Position numbers and translations under genes: made by a program. The notes beneath the pieces were generated by a model that saw only the letters and a list, made by a program, of their open reading frames with translations, made no database searches and was not told the origin of the DNA. Shown one piece after another: positions 46,299 through 57,850 of a DNA stretch of 64,000 nucleotides; position 1 is the first letter of the stretch, and each line of letters starts with the position of its first letter. Source of the stretch: Neoarius graeffei (Eukaryota; Chordata; Actinopteri; Siluriformes; Ariidae); contig NC_083577.1 in the NCBI RefSeq assembly GCF_027579695.1, forward strand, positions 31,175,198 through 31,239,197, given 5' to 3'.

Positions 46299-47862
46299 CA
46301 ACCCCGATTCCAAAAAAGTTGGGACAACGTACAAATTGAAAATAAAAATGGAATGCAATGATGTGGAAGTTTCAAAATTCCATATTTTATTCAGAATAGA
46401 ACATAGATGACATATCAAATGTTTAAACTGAGAAAATGTATAATTTAAAGAGAAAAATTAGGTGATTTTAAATTTCATGACAACAACGCATCTCAAAAAA
46501 GTTGGGGCAAAGCCATGTTTACCACTGTGAGACATCCCCTTTTCTCTTTACAACAGTCTGTAAACGTCTGGGGACTGAGGAGACAAGTTGCTCAAGTTTA
46601 GGGATAGGAATGTTAACCCATTCTTGTCTAATGTAGGATTCTAGTTGCTCAACTGTCTTAGGTCTTTTTTGTCATATCATCCGTTTTATGATGCGCCAAA
46701 TGTTTTCTATGGGTGAAAGATCTGGACTGCTGGCCAGTTCAGTACCCAGACCCTTCTTCTACACAGCCATGATGCTATAATTGATGCAGTATGTGGTTTG
46801 GCATTGTCATGTTGGAAAATGCAAGGTCTTCCCTGAAAGAGACATCATCTGGATGGGAGCATATGTTGCTCTAGAACCTGGATATACCTTTCAGCATTGA
46901 TGGTGTCTTTCCAGATGTGTAAGCTGCCCATGCCACACGCACTAATGCAACCCCATACCATCAGAGATGCAGGCTTGAGCGCTGATAACAACTTGGGTTG
47001 TCCTTCTCCTCTTTAGTCCGAATGACACGGCGTCCCTGATTTCCATAAAGAACTTCAAATTTTGATTTGTCTGACCACAGAACAGTTTTCCACTTTGCCA
47101 CAGTCCATTTTAAATGAGCCTTGGCCCAGAGAAGACATCTGCACTTCTGGATCATGTTTAGATATGGCTTCTTCTTTGAACTATAGAGTTTTAGCTGGCA
47201 ACGGCGGATGGCACGGTGAATTGTGTTCACAGATAATGTTCTCTGGAAATATTCCTGAGCCCATTTTGTGATTTCCAATACAGAAGCATGCCTGTATGTG
47301 ATGCAGTGCCGTCTAAGGGCCCGAAGATCATGGGCACCCAGTATGGTTTTCCGGCCTTGACCCTTACGCACAGAGATTCTTCCAGATTCTCTGAATCTTT
47401 TGATGATATTATGCACTGTAGATGATGATATGTTCAAACTCTTTGCAATTTTACACTGTCGAACTCCTTTCTGATATTGCTCCACTATTTGTCGGCGCAG
47501 AATTAGGGGGATTGGTGATCTTCTTCCCATCTTTACTTCTGAGAGCTGCTGCCACTCCAAGATGCTCTTTTTATACCCAGTCTTGTGAATGACCTATTGC
47601 CAATTGACCTAATGAGTTGCAATTTGGTCCTCCAGGTGTTCCTTTTTTGTACCTTTAACTTTTCCAGCCTCTTATTGCCCCATCCCAATTTTTTTGAGAT
47701 GTGTTGCTGTCATGAAATTTCAAAATGTTTCACTTTCGACATTTGATATGTTGTCTATGTTCTATTGTGAATACAATATCAGTTTTTGAGATTTGTAAAT
47801 TATTGCATTCCGTTTTTATTTACAATTTGTACTTTATCCCAACTTTTTTGGAATCGGGGTTG
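46299..47862 (-). mobile_element. Tc1-like transposon in the 5' LTR
   Basis: CAACCCCGATTCCAAAAAAG at the left is mirrored by CTTTTTTGGAATCGGGGTTG at the right, with TA on both sides (46297-46298 and 47863-47864). A subterminal direct-repeat copy (CTCAAAAAAGTTGGGGCAAA, near 46493) is kept, as in IR/DR-type Tc1 elements. Confidence 0.95.
46530..47530 (-). pseudogene. Tc1-like transposase pseudogene
   Basis: From the minus-strand ATG near 47530 (MGRRSPIPLILRRQIVEQ) it has two helix-turn-helix segments (CKIAKSLNISSSTVHNIIKR), a GRK linker and the first catalytic block WSDKSKFE with Asp intact. The open frame stops at 46961 after a shift. Downstream, MVWGCISACGMGS and FQHDNAKPHTAS survive in another frame with stops, and the PDLSPIEN block is frameshifted. 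Confidence 0.9.
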
Positions 47863-47864
47863 TA

Positions 47865-48111
47865 CACCGTGTTTCATTACTGGCTGTCTATTAATGTGTG
47901 ACTCTGTGTGTCTTTCAGACAGCCAGAAATAAGAGAGAGCTGTGTTTCCTAACACATGTGGTATCTTTGTGTGTGGTTTAATAATTGCACTGAAAGTAAG
48001 GAAAAATACTAAACACACCTGTTCTGAATCCTGCTCCCAGTTCCTCTGTATCCCAAACCTTAGAGAGTGTCACACTGGTACTGAAACCTAGGACTGAGGA
48101 ACAACACCGCC
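47865..48111 (+). other. LTR remainder and primer-binding leader
   Basis: The rest of the 5' LTR (to 48074), a PBS-like TGGTACTGAAACC and a short leader to the gag ATG at 48112. Confidence 0.7.
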
Positions 48112-48970
48112 ATGGAGTCCAGACCAGCCAGAGAGCTCTTCCAGACCCTTATCACCAGCCTCCAGAGTCAGCATCAGGTCCTTGTTGAGCTATCTGTGGA
48201 TCAATAAAAGCATTTCCAGGACTTGCTTGAGGCTCAGGATGAGGACCGGTGGGTGATCAGGAGCCTGGTCCAATCAGTGGGTACTCCGGCGGTCATTCTT
48301 GCAGCACACCACCCCATCCAGCTGGTAAAAATGGGGTCACAGGATGACTCAGAAGCATTCGTAGAGCTCTTTGAGTGTGTTGTGGAGGCATGCTCTTGGC
48401 CAACCTCATCATGAGGGCCTGCCTACTACCGCTCCTGTCAGGGGAAGCCCAGCTCATGACTCAGCAGCTCCCTCTCACCAAGATGGTGGAGTGCCCGGAC
48501 CTGAAGTGGGCTATACTGCAGCAGGTGGGCCGTGCACTGGAGGAACATCACCATTGCTTCTGTGCTCTGACATACAGAGAGACTAGCTGCCTGTTTGCCT
48601 TCGCCCAACAGCTCCGAGACGCCTGCCGATGATGGTTGGTGACTGATGAATACGATGCTGAGGGCATTGTAGATCGAGTTACACTAGAGCAGTTCATCAC
48701 CCAACTGCCAAGCAGGACATCAGCATCAAGTCAAGTCAAATTTGTTTGTATAGCGCTTTTAACAATAGACATTGTCCCAAAGCAGCTTTACAAATCTAAA
48801 TGACCCAAGACATGAGACAATTTTATCCCTAATCTATCCCCAATGAGCAAGCCTGTGGCACTGGTGGCAAGGAAAAACTCCCCCAGATGACACAAGGAAG
48901 AAACCCCGAAAGGAACCAGACCCAAAAGGGAACCCATCCCCACCTGGGCAACAACAGACAACATGACTAT

Positions 48971-49338
48971 AACATCCATCCATCCATTATCTGTAGCCAC
49001 TTATCCTGTCCTACAGGGTCGCAGGCAAGCTGGAGCCTATCCCAGCTGACTATGGGCGAGAGGTGGGGTACACCCTGGATAAGTCACCAGGTCATCGGAG
49101 GGCTAACACATAGACACAGACAACCATTCACACCTACGGTCAATTTAGAGCCACCAATTAGCCTAATCTGCATGCCTTTGGACTGTGGGGGAAACCAGAG
49201 CACCCGGAGGAAACCCACACAGACACAGGGACAGCATGCAAACTCCACACAGAAAGGCCCTCGTCGGCCACTGGGCTTGAATCCAGGACCTTCTTGCTGT
49301 GAGGTGACAGTGCTAACGACTACACCACCGTGCCGCCC
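48971..49338 (-). mobile_element. V-SINE nested in the L2
   Basis: Full unit on minus; the head GGCGGCACGGTGGTG closes at about 49337 and the tail is an ATCC run instead of ATGAG. TGACTATA flanks both sides. Confidence 0.93.
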
Positions 49339-49957
49339 TGACTATAGCATTAACAGTTTTAACATGAAGTCAGTTTCATTGATGTTATAACTCTTCATTA
49401 ATGGAAACTTGAGTGCAAAACTGTTCATGACAACTGCAGACCCAAAGTTAGCAAGCCAACTGTAGTCTTCAGCCATAAAAAGTATTACTGTAAGTGTCCA
49501 GAGCGTCTTCCAAGTGTGACTTTCAACTGTCCATATGGGGCCGTCCTCCACAGGAGCGATGTGATGAGACTCTAACCAGACATAGGGCATCAGGATGGAT
49601 CAGGCAGATCTGAGGAGCAGAAGAGGTCAGCATCTCAATCTCAGGATTGACATGTAACTCAGAGGGACAGATTTTTTTTGGGGGGGAGGAGAGAAAACAC
49701 AGGTTGTTAGGTATGCCCAATGTCACCTGAATAAGTAGGAACAGTATACATATTGCACTGAGTACAAGCAGGGACTCCAGCAAAACTAACTATGACAGCA
49801 TAACTAAAAGGGGAGAGCCAGAAGGTAACACAGGCATGAGGGAGCCCCGGGACATAAAGCAGCCAGCCACTACACTGTCAACAAGCTCGAGTGAGCAAGC
49901 GAGTGGGGGACTGACAGCATCCATACATCCCAGTTTACCAAAACACTATGTCTGAGG

Positions 49958-51164
49958 TAGAGCCCTGCACTCCCGCGGGAGTCCCGCGGGACCCGCCGCA
50001 AAGCAGTGCGGCGTGGGACAAATTTTGAAAGCTCATTGCGGGCGCGGGCGGGACCGGAAGTGCACATATGCATGCACGGGCGGGAGCAGGAGTGCACATA
50101 TGCGGCGTGGGTGGGAGCCGTGATAAGCTACAGTCCCGCTAACTAAAAACGTGTTTGAAATAAAATGTATAAATTATTAATTTATGTCTATCATATATAA
50201 TTTGTGCTGGATATTTTATTTGGCATTAATAAAAACATTTTAAGATGCCTAAATTTGCAGAAAGAGTTAAACTGCCAGAGGAATAGCATCTTAAATTTGC
50301 CATTGATCACCCTAACGGGAAAGCCTTTGATCACTCTAATGACTCGCAGTTCACACCCAGCTAGCAAGAGAACCATGAGTGAAGTGACTTATGCTTGCGT
50401 TAGTCTACAACTTTAGTCAGAGAGACATGTTACACAGTGACGGTAGGCTTGACTCAATGCTATCCCAGAAATCCTTCCTGTAATATGCAAATTTGGCTGT
50501 CCAATCAGAGGCGGCCAAATTTGCATATTACAGGAAGGATTTCTGGGATAGCATTGAGTCAAGCCTACCGTCACTGTGTAACGTCTCTCTGACTAAAGTT
50601 GTAGACTAACTCAAGCAGTAAATCAATTCACTTCTATTACTAGCTGTGCTCTGCAATAAATAAATAAGACAACACCATTGGTACAAAGCAAGCCCATTCA
50701 CTTTTTTATGCTGATCAGAGAATTACAATGGTTTCTCATATGATAAAAATATGTGATTGGTGATTAAATATTTTAATCGTTTCACAGCACTAATTATTAT
50801 TATTAGAGACAGTACATGCTGAATTCTGAAACAAGGTAAATAATAACAATGTGAGCTATAGATACCTATGCTGAAATCTACTCAAAGTAGGGGGGGGGCA
50901 CTATCACGCTGTGTCAAGACAAGAACTTTCCTGAGAAATAACGCGAACGTCTGCATCATGTGGGATTTGCGGGCGGGGGCGGGAGCGGGACAAAATATGG
51001 CAGGCGCGGGCGGGAGCGGGACTGAAAATCATAATTTTTTTGTGGGCGCGAGCGGGAGCGGGACTGAAAATCATAATTCTTTGCAGGTGCGGACGGGAGT
51101 GGGACTGCACAATGCGGGCGCGGGCGGGAGCGGGACTGAAAAATCCGACCCGCGCAGACCTCTA
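49958..51164. mobile_element. hAT element with GC-rich internal minisatellite
   Basis: TAGAGCCCTGCAC at the left is mirrored by GCGCAGACCTCTA at the right. GTCTGAGG is duplicated exactly (49950-49957 and 51165-51172). Both arms carry GCGGGCGGGAGCGGGAC repeats, the right arm with four ~45-bp units containing GACTGAAAATCATAATT. No transposase is present. A large palindrome lies at 50393-50616. Confidence 0.92.
50393..50616. repeat. Near-perfect inverted repeat, ~104-nt arms, 18-nt loop
   Basis: The left arm 50393-50496 and the right arm 50515-50616 are almost exact complements; the loop is 50497-50514. Differences are limited to a base near the outer end (GCTTGCG versus GCTTGAG on minus) and a one- to two-base indel (GAGACATG versus GAGACG). 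Confidence 0.95.
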
Positions 51165-52714
51165 GTCTGAGGACCCTCCAGATCTACACCTTTACCTCAT
51201 AAACACCATTAACAAAAGGCTTGACAACAGATATGTTTTCAGCCTAGACTTAAATGCTGAGACTGTGTCTGATTCCCGAACACTACTTGAAAGGTTGTTC
51301 CATGACTGTGGGGCTTTGTAAGAAAAGGCTCTGCCCCCTGATGTAGCCATCACTATACGAATACACAAGTTGAGGCTTTTGATGCGGAGATTAATGAAAG
51401 TAATTCAATTTCTCTAAGGGGAGTAAAACATTCTAATTGCTGATCTGATACAATTATATTGTTAACTACAGGGTCACTTACATTGTCTGATCTTAAATTA
51501 GTAGTTTGGATTTTTTGTTGGATATTTTCAATTTTGTCATTAAAAAAATTCATGAAGTCATTGCTACATTAGAATGTTTTACTCCCCTTAGACAAATTGA
51601 ATTACTTTCATTAATCTCCACATCAAAAGCCTCAACTTGTGTACTAGATCCCTTACCTACAAGTGTATTCAAACAGATAATGCCTGAAGTAATTGAACTG
51701 CTTTTAAAAATAATAAATTATTCTCTTAGGACTGGCTATGTACCCAAATCCTTTAAACAAACAGTTATCAAACCCCTGATTAAAAAACTTGACCTTGATC
51801 CCTGTCAGCTGTCCAATTATCAGCCAATATCAAACCTCCCCTTTATCTCCAAGATCCTTGAAAAAGCTGTGGCACAGCAGTTATGCTCATATTTATATAG
51901 GAATAACATCCATGTATCAGTCAGGATTTAGACTTCATAGCACAGAGACCGCTCTGGTTAAAGTAGTAAATGACGTACTGTCGGTGTCTGATCAGGGCTG
52001 TGTCTCGCTGCTTGTGTTGCTTGACCCTAGTAAAGCATTTGATACCATTGATCATTCCATTCTCCTGGATAAACTAAAAAATGTTGCATGTGTCTACCGT
52101 ATAGTGGACTTATTCCTGGTTAATTTTGCTACAGTATTAAATAGGAATCTAGGATTATTTTTGTTATCTTCTATTAGGGAGGAGAGATATGTTGATCGAG
52201 CAGCACTAAGAGCTTTTCTATACTTCAGGAAGTTCTCCTTCCATGCTAATTTGAACACTACCAATTTTGTTTGACACAGCATGGGTCCAGTGTCACCATG
52301 TGGTGTTGCTGGAGGAGGCAGTCTGGCTGGTAGAGGATCACCTGATGGTGTTTCCGGGAGCAGGCACTCCCACAGCTTTCCTTCCCCTGTTGTGCTCACT
52401 TTCACTTTCTCCCCCTCCTTCTACCTCTCTTGTTCTCTTTCTTCACCCCTACCCTACTCTACACCCACAAAAATGAGGGCCGATTCCCCCGAAAGCTGCT
52501 CTGGACACTCATGTTTCTCCTCTGTCTTCTCCTTCTGTGTCTGTGCTGCTGTTAACCCTCTCTCTCTCTACAGGTGGACTCCTACATGCCCACAAGAACT
52601 GGGAGTGAGCCTGGGCAGGTCTGTTGGTGCAGAGGGAAGGCTGGGACTTCCCGGAATCAGCACTTCTGCAAGGAGGCAGGGCTACTGATTCATATTCCTG
52701 ATGCACCACAGGCT

Positions 52715-52998
52715 TCACCTGATCAAGCAGGAATGTACACAGTCTCTGTGATCATTTAATGGGGTACACATCAGGCTTTAGTGGATTCTTGTTGTAATCA
52801 GACCTCCATGCATCAAAGACTAATTCAGTGTGGAGCACTGGGAAATGCACAATTGGTGAAGGTCAGATGTGTGCACGATTACATCCACAAATATCTACTA
52901 ATGCCTGTCACTGCTCAATTCTGAGGAGAAAGGCATAGTGTGAAGGCAGCAATTAGTCTGAGCCTCACCCATCCACTTATCCTGGGAACAGATTGGCC
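52715..52998 (+). pseudogene. Retropepsin-like protease relic
   Basis: ALVDSCCNQTS stands where such elements have an ALVDSG active site, so the conserved Gly is Cys here. LTHPLILGTDWP, the Ile-Leu-Gly flap-side motif, follows. The frame has a stop in between (after VTAQF). The protease would process the Gag-Pol polyprotein. A Cys-rich segment just upstream (CWCRGKAG, about 52619) may be a decayed zinc knuckle. Confidence 0.75.
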
Positions 52999-54147
52999 AA
53001 ATAGCTGATCGTGGGTGGGTCCTACAGGAGTACGTCATGGGGGAATCCTGATGCAATGTTAGCTGGGGAGGCGGTTCCAGGGCTGTCTGCGTCAGCTTCA
53101 TGTCATGATGACACGGAGAGTGGGGAGGGCCCTCCTCTCTCTCTGGGGAATCCCTTAGGGGATTTCCCTTTGGAACAGACTCATGACGAGTCTCTCAGAC
53201 ACCCTTTTGACTGAGTGAAAGTAATTGATGGCCAACCCCTACAACCGAATGTTGCACTTTCCTTTCTGTATTTTTGTATTATTAAGAATAGGCTATATTG
53301 AGTAACACAAGGCACTCAAACTAAGGAAGAGACGACACAGTTTTTCATCCTAAAGAGCAGTAGAACACTTTTATTCCATGTGGCTCATCACAATCTGATG
53401 GCTGGTCACTTGGATCAGGATAAAACATTAAATTGTCTCATGGCTCATTTCTATTGCCCAGGGATTCACACCGATGTCTGCAGGTGGTGTGCAGCTTGTT
53501 GCAAATGCCAGCTGATAAATCCAGCAGCCACACCAACAGCGCCATTGCACCCATTACCATTAATGGAGATCCCCTTCGAAAGAATTGGCATGGACCTCAT
53601 TGAGCCATTAGATCGAGCTGCATGCAGGTCTAGCTTTGTGTTTGTCCTAGTGGATTATGCAACGCAATACCTGGAAACTATGCCTCTTCGCAATATCTCA
53701 GCACACAGTGTTGCACAGGCACTCTTCCACATTATCTCCTGAGTCGAGATTGCAAAAGAAGTCCTGACTGATCAAGGCACAATGTTTGTCACACACATTA
53801 CATGTATTGTATGAATTATTGGGGACTGAATCGATTCATACTAGTGTTTATCATCTGCAAACGGACAGGCTGGTTGAACAATTTAACCAAACACTTAAGC
53901 ACCATGGGCGATTGCTCTAAGACAACGAGGGAGGTTCAGCCTCCTCTAAAAATGACGAACATCATGTAGGATGAATTACGCTAGGCTTATGTTATAGCCG
54001 ACCTTATAACATTGCTATTTCAGATCCAGAATCATAGAAATATATGTGCTCAACCCAGCTACAGTGCGAAATCATTCCGTTATAACTTTCCCCAGTTCGC
54101 CTAATGTGCGCGTGAGTTTTTCCCCCTCGTGACAACGCGATGCAGCC

Positions 54148-54377
54148 CAGCCTCAGTGCCCTTCAATGGCATGTGGGAGCTATGCGCTTTCAATATCAAA
54201 ATGCAAGACGATTATTGGACAAATACTGCAAAAATGCCCGCCCACGGAGTCTCACGGACTCCCAGCCTCAGTGGACTTCAATGGCATTTGGGAGCTATGC
54301 GCTTTTCAATCTCGAAATGCAAGACGGTTATTGGACAAATACTGCGAAAATGCCCACCTACGGACTCCGAGCCTCAC
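54148..54377. repeat. Two tandem ~115-bp units in the hAT
   Basis: Units start CAGCCTCAGTG at 54148 and 54263 and share TTCAATGGCATnTGGGAGCT and TTATTGGACAAATACTGC. Confidence 0.9.
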
Positions 54378-54731
54378 AGTGGGAGGGACATGGCAGTTTC
54401 CGTGAGGAGACTGGTGATTGGTGAAAGCGGCCGGATATTTTCTTTGATTGACAGCTCATTTCAAATATAGACAGGCAGCGGTGAATTTCAGTTCAGCCCC
54501 ATGCAGATTCGCAAGTACTGTGGTGTATTGTAAGAGATCAGCTTACATTTTGATTTCATTCATTACATACGGTTTCTACCAGCTTTTTTAGTTTGTATAT
54601 ATTTTCATTGTAAATAAAGTGTAAATATAGTGTTGTCAAGTTTGCTATCTTAGTTCCAGAAATTTCATTTATTTGAGTGACTGAACTTGAACTTGAGGGG
54701 GCTAGTCAGCTAGCAAGAAAGCTGCGCACGG

Positions 54732-54935
54732 ATGCCAAGCATTGCTGATTTAATTTTGGCGAAGCCATTTGCCAGTCTTCCTTTCGAGGAAAAAATTAAA
54801 ATTAAAGAGCAGGGTAGACCAACGCCTCAAATTGACTTGGTGAAAAAGGTAGGGAATAATACTTGTTCCTTTCAGCTCTCCTGGTATGAGAAAGTGAATT
54901 GGCTAACAGCAAGTGACCCACATCAACAACAGTAA
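54732..54935 (+). pseudogene. hAT transposase N-terminal exon relic
   Basis: MPSIADLILAKPFASLPFEE, then IKIKEQGRPTPQIDL and LSWYEKVNWLTASDP, match the pre-TTF-type N-terminal segment of ZMYM1-like hAT transposases, where a WYE-x-x-x-WL motif precedes the zinc finger. It stops after HQQQ and the catalytic region is absent. Confidence 0.65.
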
Positions 54936-56199
54936 ATAGGCTACTTTAGTAATATGTCATGGATGGACCAAAAATATAGAATCTATTTAAAATGTTTATG
55001 CTGAGTATATTATATTGGAATATATATTTTTCTGGATATGAATTAAACACAGCTACAATTTGGAAAACATTTTTAAACAAAAACACAGCCGAGAATATTT
55101 CACACTACAGACCTGGATTAAAAGTGAAGGGTTATCAAAATTGTCAATAAAACATTTCTCAGTCAAAATAAGTAAACTATAGGGAAAGTGTCATTGAATG
55201 AAATGTGTGGCACCCAGCTCTGTGTTTGGCTCCCCAAGGTCAGTGCTTGTGCCTATTCCAGAACACTCTGCTGTTACTGCTGAGGTTCCTGACAAAGAGC
55301 TGCTTTCAATAATGATCAATTTTTAAACAACATGCCACATGCCACAATTTTAAAATACAAAATGTTAAAATATACCCCCCCCCAACATCATGTATATTGG
55401 ACAGTAGGCTAATGGACCAAAAGAACCTGTTATTTCACAGTTTGTGACCCTGCCAACAATCAGCCAGATCAGAGGCAAGAGTATGGGCAAAATTGATGTG
55501 TTTTTTCTTTTAAAATCTGGAAATATCGTAACCGACCAGCCTCCCCTGTTTGAAAGACTACCAGCCGCCACTGTTAAGCACATAACTCATAAGTTCGTAC
55601 ACAGGGATGCTAAAAACTGGGATAGGTGGCTAGACCCTCCGTTGTTTGCAGTGCATGAGGTCCCACAAGCCTCCACCAGGTTTTCCCTCTTTTGAATTGC
55701 TGTATGGGCATAAGCCCCATGGGGTCTTAGACGTCATTAAAGAAAATTAGGAGGAGGGGCCTTCTCAAAGCAAAAATGAAATTCAATACATTCTTGACCT
55801 GAGAGCAAAACTCCACACACTGAGTCACATAATCCAGGAGAATTTGCTACAGGCCCATGAACGTCAATCTCACCTGTACAACAGAGGGACATGGTGAAGG
55901 GAATTTGTACCAGGAGATACAGTACTCATTTTACTGCCCATGTTGAGCTCAAAATTATTCGCCAAGTGGCAAGGGCCCTTTGAGATAATACACCGAATTG
56001 GGGAGGTCAACTATGAGGTTAGATGTCCAGATAGAAGCGGCACATGTCAAATTTACCACCTCAGTCTCCTGAAACCATGAAGAGAGGAGGTTCCTGTGGC
56101 TGTGATGAAGGTAGTTCCAGAAAGGGTGGAGCTAGGACTGAAGGGAAGTTGAAAAAGTGCAGCCCAATTCACCCTAGACCCCTGAGGAGACCACCTCTC

Positions 56200-57850
56200 A
56201 CTGTCCCAGAGAGCACAGGTTATCAGGTTGCAGGAGGAGTTCTGCGATATGTTTTCATGCCTCTCTGGTTGCACTGACCTCAGAGAATACCACATTGAGA
56301 CTCCCCCAGGGGTGGTGGTGCATGGCCGCCTGTATCAGCTCCCAGAGCATAAGAAAAATGTGGTTCAGGATGAACTCCAGGCTATGCTTAAGATGGGGAT
56401 AATTGAGGAGTCACACAGCAACTGGAGCATCCTGGTGGTCTTGGTTCCCAAGACCGATGGGTCGGTCCAGTTCTGTGTGGACTATAGAAAAGTCAACATG
56501 GTGTCTCAATTTGAGGCATATCTGATGGCATTGATGAACTGCTCAATTGGTGAGATGCGGCTCACTTTTACTTGACACTGGATTTAACCCTCTGGGGTCA
56601 AGAGTTTCACTGGCGAAGCTCAGCAGGTTTAGAATGAGTAGGTCATGTATTTAGATAAATATCTTCAAAAGTTTTTCATCATACAAGCATGATAAACATA
56701 TTGACAGAAACTTTATACTTTCCTATGTGCCCACTGCCAAATAATATTATATTTTTTAAATTACCTAAATTAGATGAAACATAAAACAGATCGGTTGATA
56801 TGCATGCACTGTAGTGCATACACAGGAAAAATGACTGACTGAGCAGTTTTTCCGGAGTTAAAAGTATTTTCCTCAAAAATAGTTAATTTTGCTCTATTTT
56901 GAGTTTAGAAAATAAAATTTGGAGTTAGAGTGGGAGCAACATTAGAGTAATTGTGTAGGTTGTGGCTCTGAACTGAGTAAAATAGTACAAGAATTAATTT
57001 CAAGACACACTGAATAGAGTCAAATACCAAAATAAAGTAAAATACCAGATAAATTAAGCTGTTGTAAAAATCAGTTTTAGACCTGTGTTGGAATGTGTGG
57101 ACTAAACATTATCTTACCCATTGTAACTTGACCTGATGGGATTAAGAGTTGGCAGTGGGAGGGGTTTTCCCTCTTGTCATTGGAATGGAATGGAAATGTT
57201 CCACCCTTCTCACTGAATACCCCTCCCACTGCCAACCCTTTATCCCAAAACAATGACATAATTTTTTGATGGCCAGTTAATTGTCCAAATCAATGGAATA
57301 GATTTAAGTTTTTGTGCTTGACATTAGACATTAGAGTGCCAGAAAATACCCTCAGACCCCAGAGGGTTAACAAAGGGATATTGGCAGATCCCCTTGACTC
57401 CATTGTCCCATGAGAAAATGGCCTTTTCCACTCCATTTGGTTTACATCAAATTGTCACCCTTCCTTTTGGGTTGTTTGGGGCCCCAGCAACATTTCAGCA
57501 TCTCATGGACTGAATTTTCCATCCCCACGACGTGTATGTGGCAGCCTATCTAGATGATAATCATTTACAGTAATGATTTGGAGTGGCATTTACAACATCT
57601 CAGGGCAGTCCTGAGGTCACTGAGGTATGCTTGGCTCACAGCAAACCCGAAAAAGTGTGCAATGGGATGCGTGAACATATGGTATCTGGACTTCCACTTG
57701 GGTCATGGGCATGTGTATCCCCAAATTGATAAGACTGCAGCAATTGCGGTCTGCCCAAGACCTAAGACCAAAAAGGGGTAAGGCAGTTCCTGGGGCTGGT
57801 TGGCTACTGTAGGAGGTTCATGCCTAACTTTTCAGACATCACCAACCTGC
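56200..57850 (+). pseudogene. Reverse transcriptase, split by a piggyBac MITE
   Basis: The first part reads YHIETPPGVVVHGRLYQLPE, LQAMLKMGIIEESHSNW, VLVPKTDGSVQFCVDYRKVN. After the insertion at 56588-57366 it resumes TKGYWQIPL, FSTPFGLHQIVTLPFGLFGA (with shifts), the catalytic AAYLDDN at about 57541-57561, and VRQFLGLVGYCRRF. These are the ordered motifs of a Ty3-type RT. Several stops and shifts are present. Confidence 0.88.
56588..57366. mobile_element. piggyBac-type MITE in the RT
   Basis: TTAA on both sides (56584-56587 and 57367-57370) and inverted ends CCCTCTGGGGTC / GACCCCAGAGGG. TTAA targeting with CCC termini is the piggyBac signature. The interior has no transposase; a CCACTGCCAA-containing segment recurs in inverted form. 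Confidence 0.9.

Larger units (their letters stand above)
46217..48074 (+). repeat. 5' LTR of the Gmr1-like element, split by Tc1
   Basis: Pieces 46217-46298 and 47863-48074 align with the 3' LTR at 58400-58732 (shared GGGTCAGGTTGAACCAGCAG-type text, TGTGTCTTTCAGACAGCCAG, GGTTTAATAATTGCACTGAA). A primer-binding candidate TGGTACTGAAACC follows at 48077. Confidence 0.92.
48727..52276 (-). mobile_element. L2-type LINE inserted in gag, rearranged
   Basis: CAGCAT flanks it (48721-48726 and 52277-52282). The minus-strand 3' end is ATTTGACTTGACTTG at 48727. The RT C-terminus (SYKAPQSWNNLSSSVRESDTV) lies at 51173-51352 and the pre-RT region (YRKALSAARSTYLSSL) at 52094-52276. The middle, 51568-52088, is inverted and encodes RT fingers on plus (KAFDTIDHSILLDKL). 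A V-SINE (48971-49338) and a hAT (49958-51164) are nested in it. Confidence 0.88.
48112..52480 (+). pseudogene. Gag with SCAN-like capsid C-terminal region, split by an L2 insertion
   Basis: The first part (48112-48726) starts MESRPARELFQTL, has an early stop after SVDQ and a frame change near 48410. It reads LLPLLSGEAQ, FAQQLRDACR, a stop, WLVTDEYDAE and RVTLEQFITQLPSRTSA. The second part (52277-52476) resumes AWVQCHHVVLLEEAVWLVED. LR-x-x-CR-x-WL, LEQF-x-x-LP, WVQ-x-H and EEAV-x-L-x-ED, in this order and spacing, are the pattern of SCAN domains. SCAN is known to derive from the Gag capsid of Gmr1-like elements. The stops preclude function. Confidence 0.85.
53903..55573. mobile_element. hAT element inserted in the integrase
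   Basis: TTAAGCAC is duplicated exactly (53895-53902 and 55574-55581). The left end begins CATGGGCGATTG and the right end closes GCCGCCACTG, a degenerate inverted pair starting CA-GGGCG/CAGTGGCGG. A tandem pair of ~115-bp units lies at 54148-54377 and a transposase exon relic at 54732-54935. Confidence 0.9.
53100..56077 (+). pseudogene. Integrase, split by a hAT insertion
   Basis: The first part (to 53902) has the zinc-binding HHCC region (AHHNLMAGH ... CAACCKC), the core with GMDLIEPL (first Asp), VLTDQGTMF (second Asp) and VEQFN (Glu), with a TGA after LFHIIS. It resumes after the hAT at 55574 with HITHKFVHRDAKNWDRWLDP, FELLYGHKPHGVLD and a C-terminal GPF/Y module (KWQGPFEIIHRIGEVNYEV). 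Integrases of this type insert the cDNA into the chromosome. It lies upstream of the RT, as in Gmr1 elements. Confidence 0.88.
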
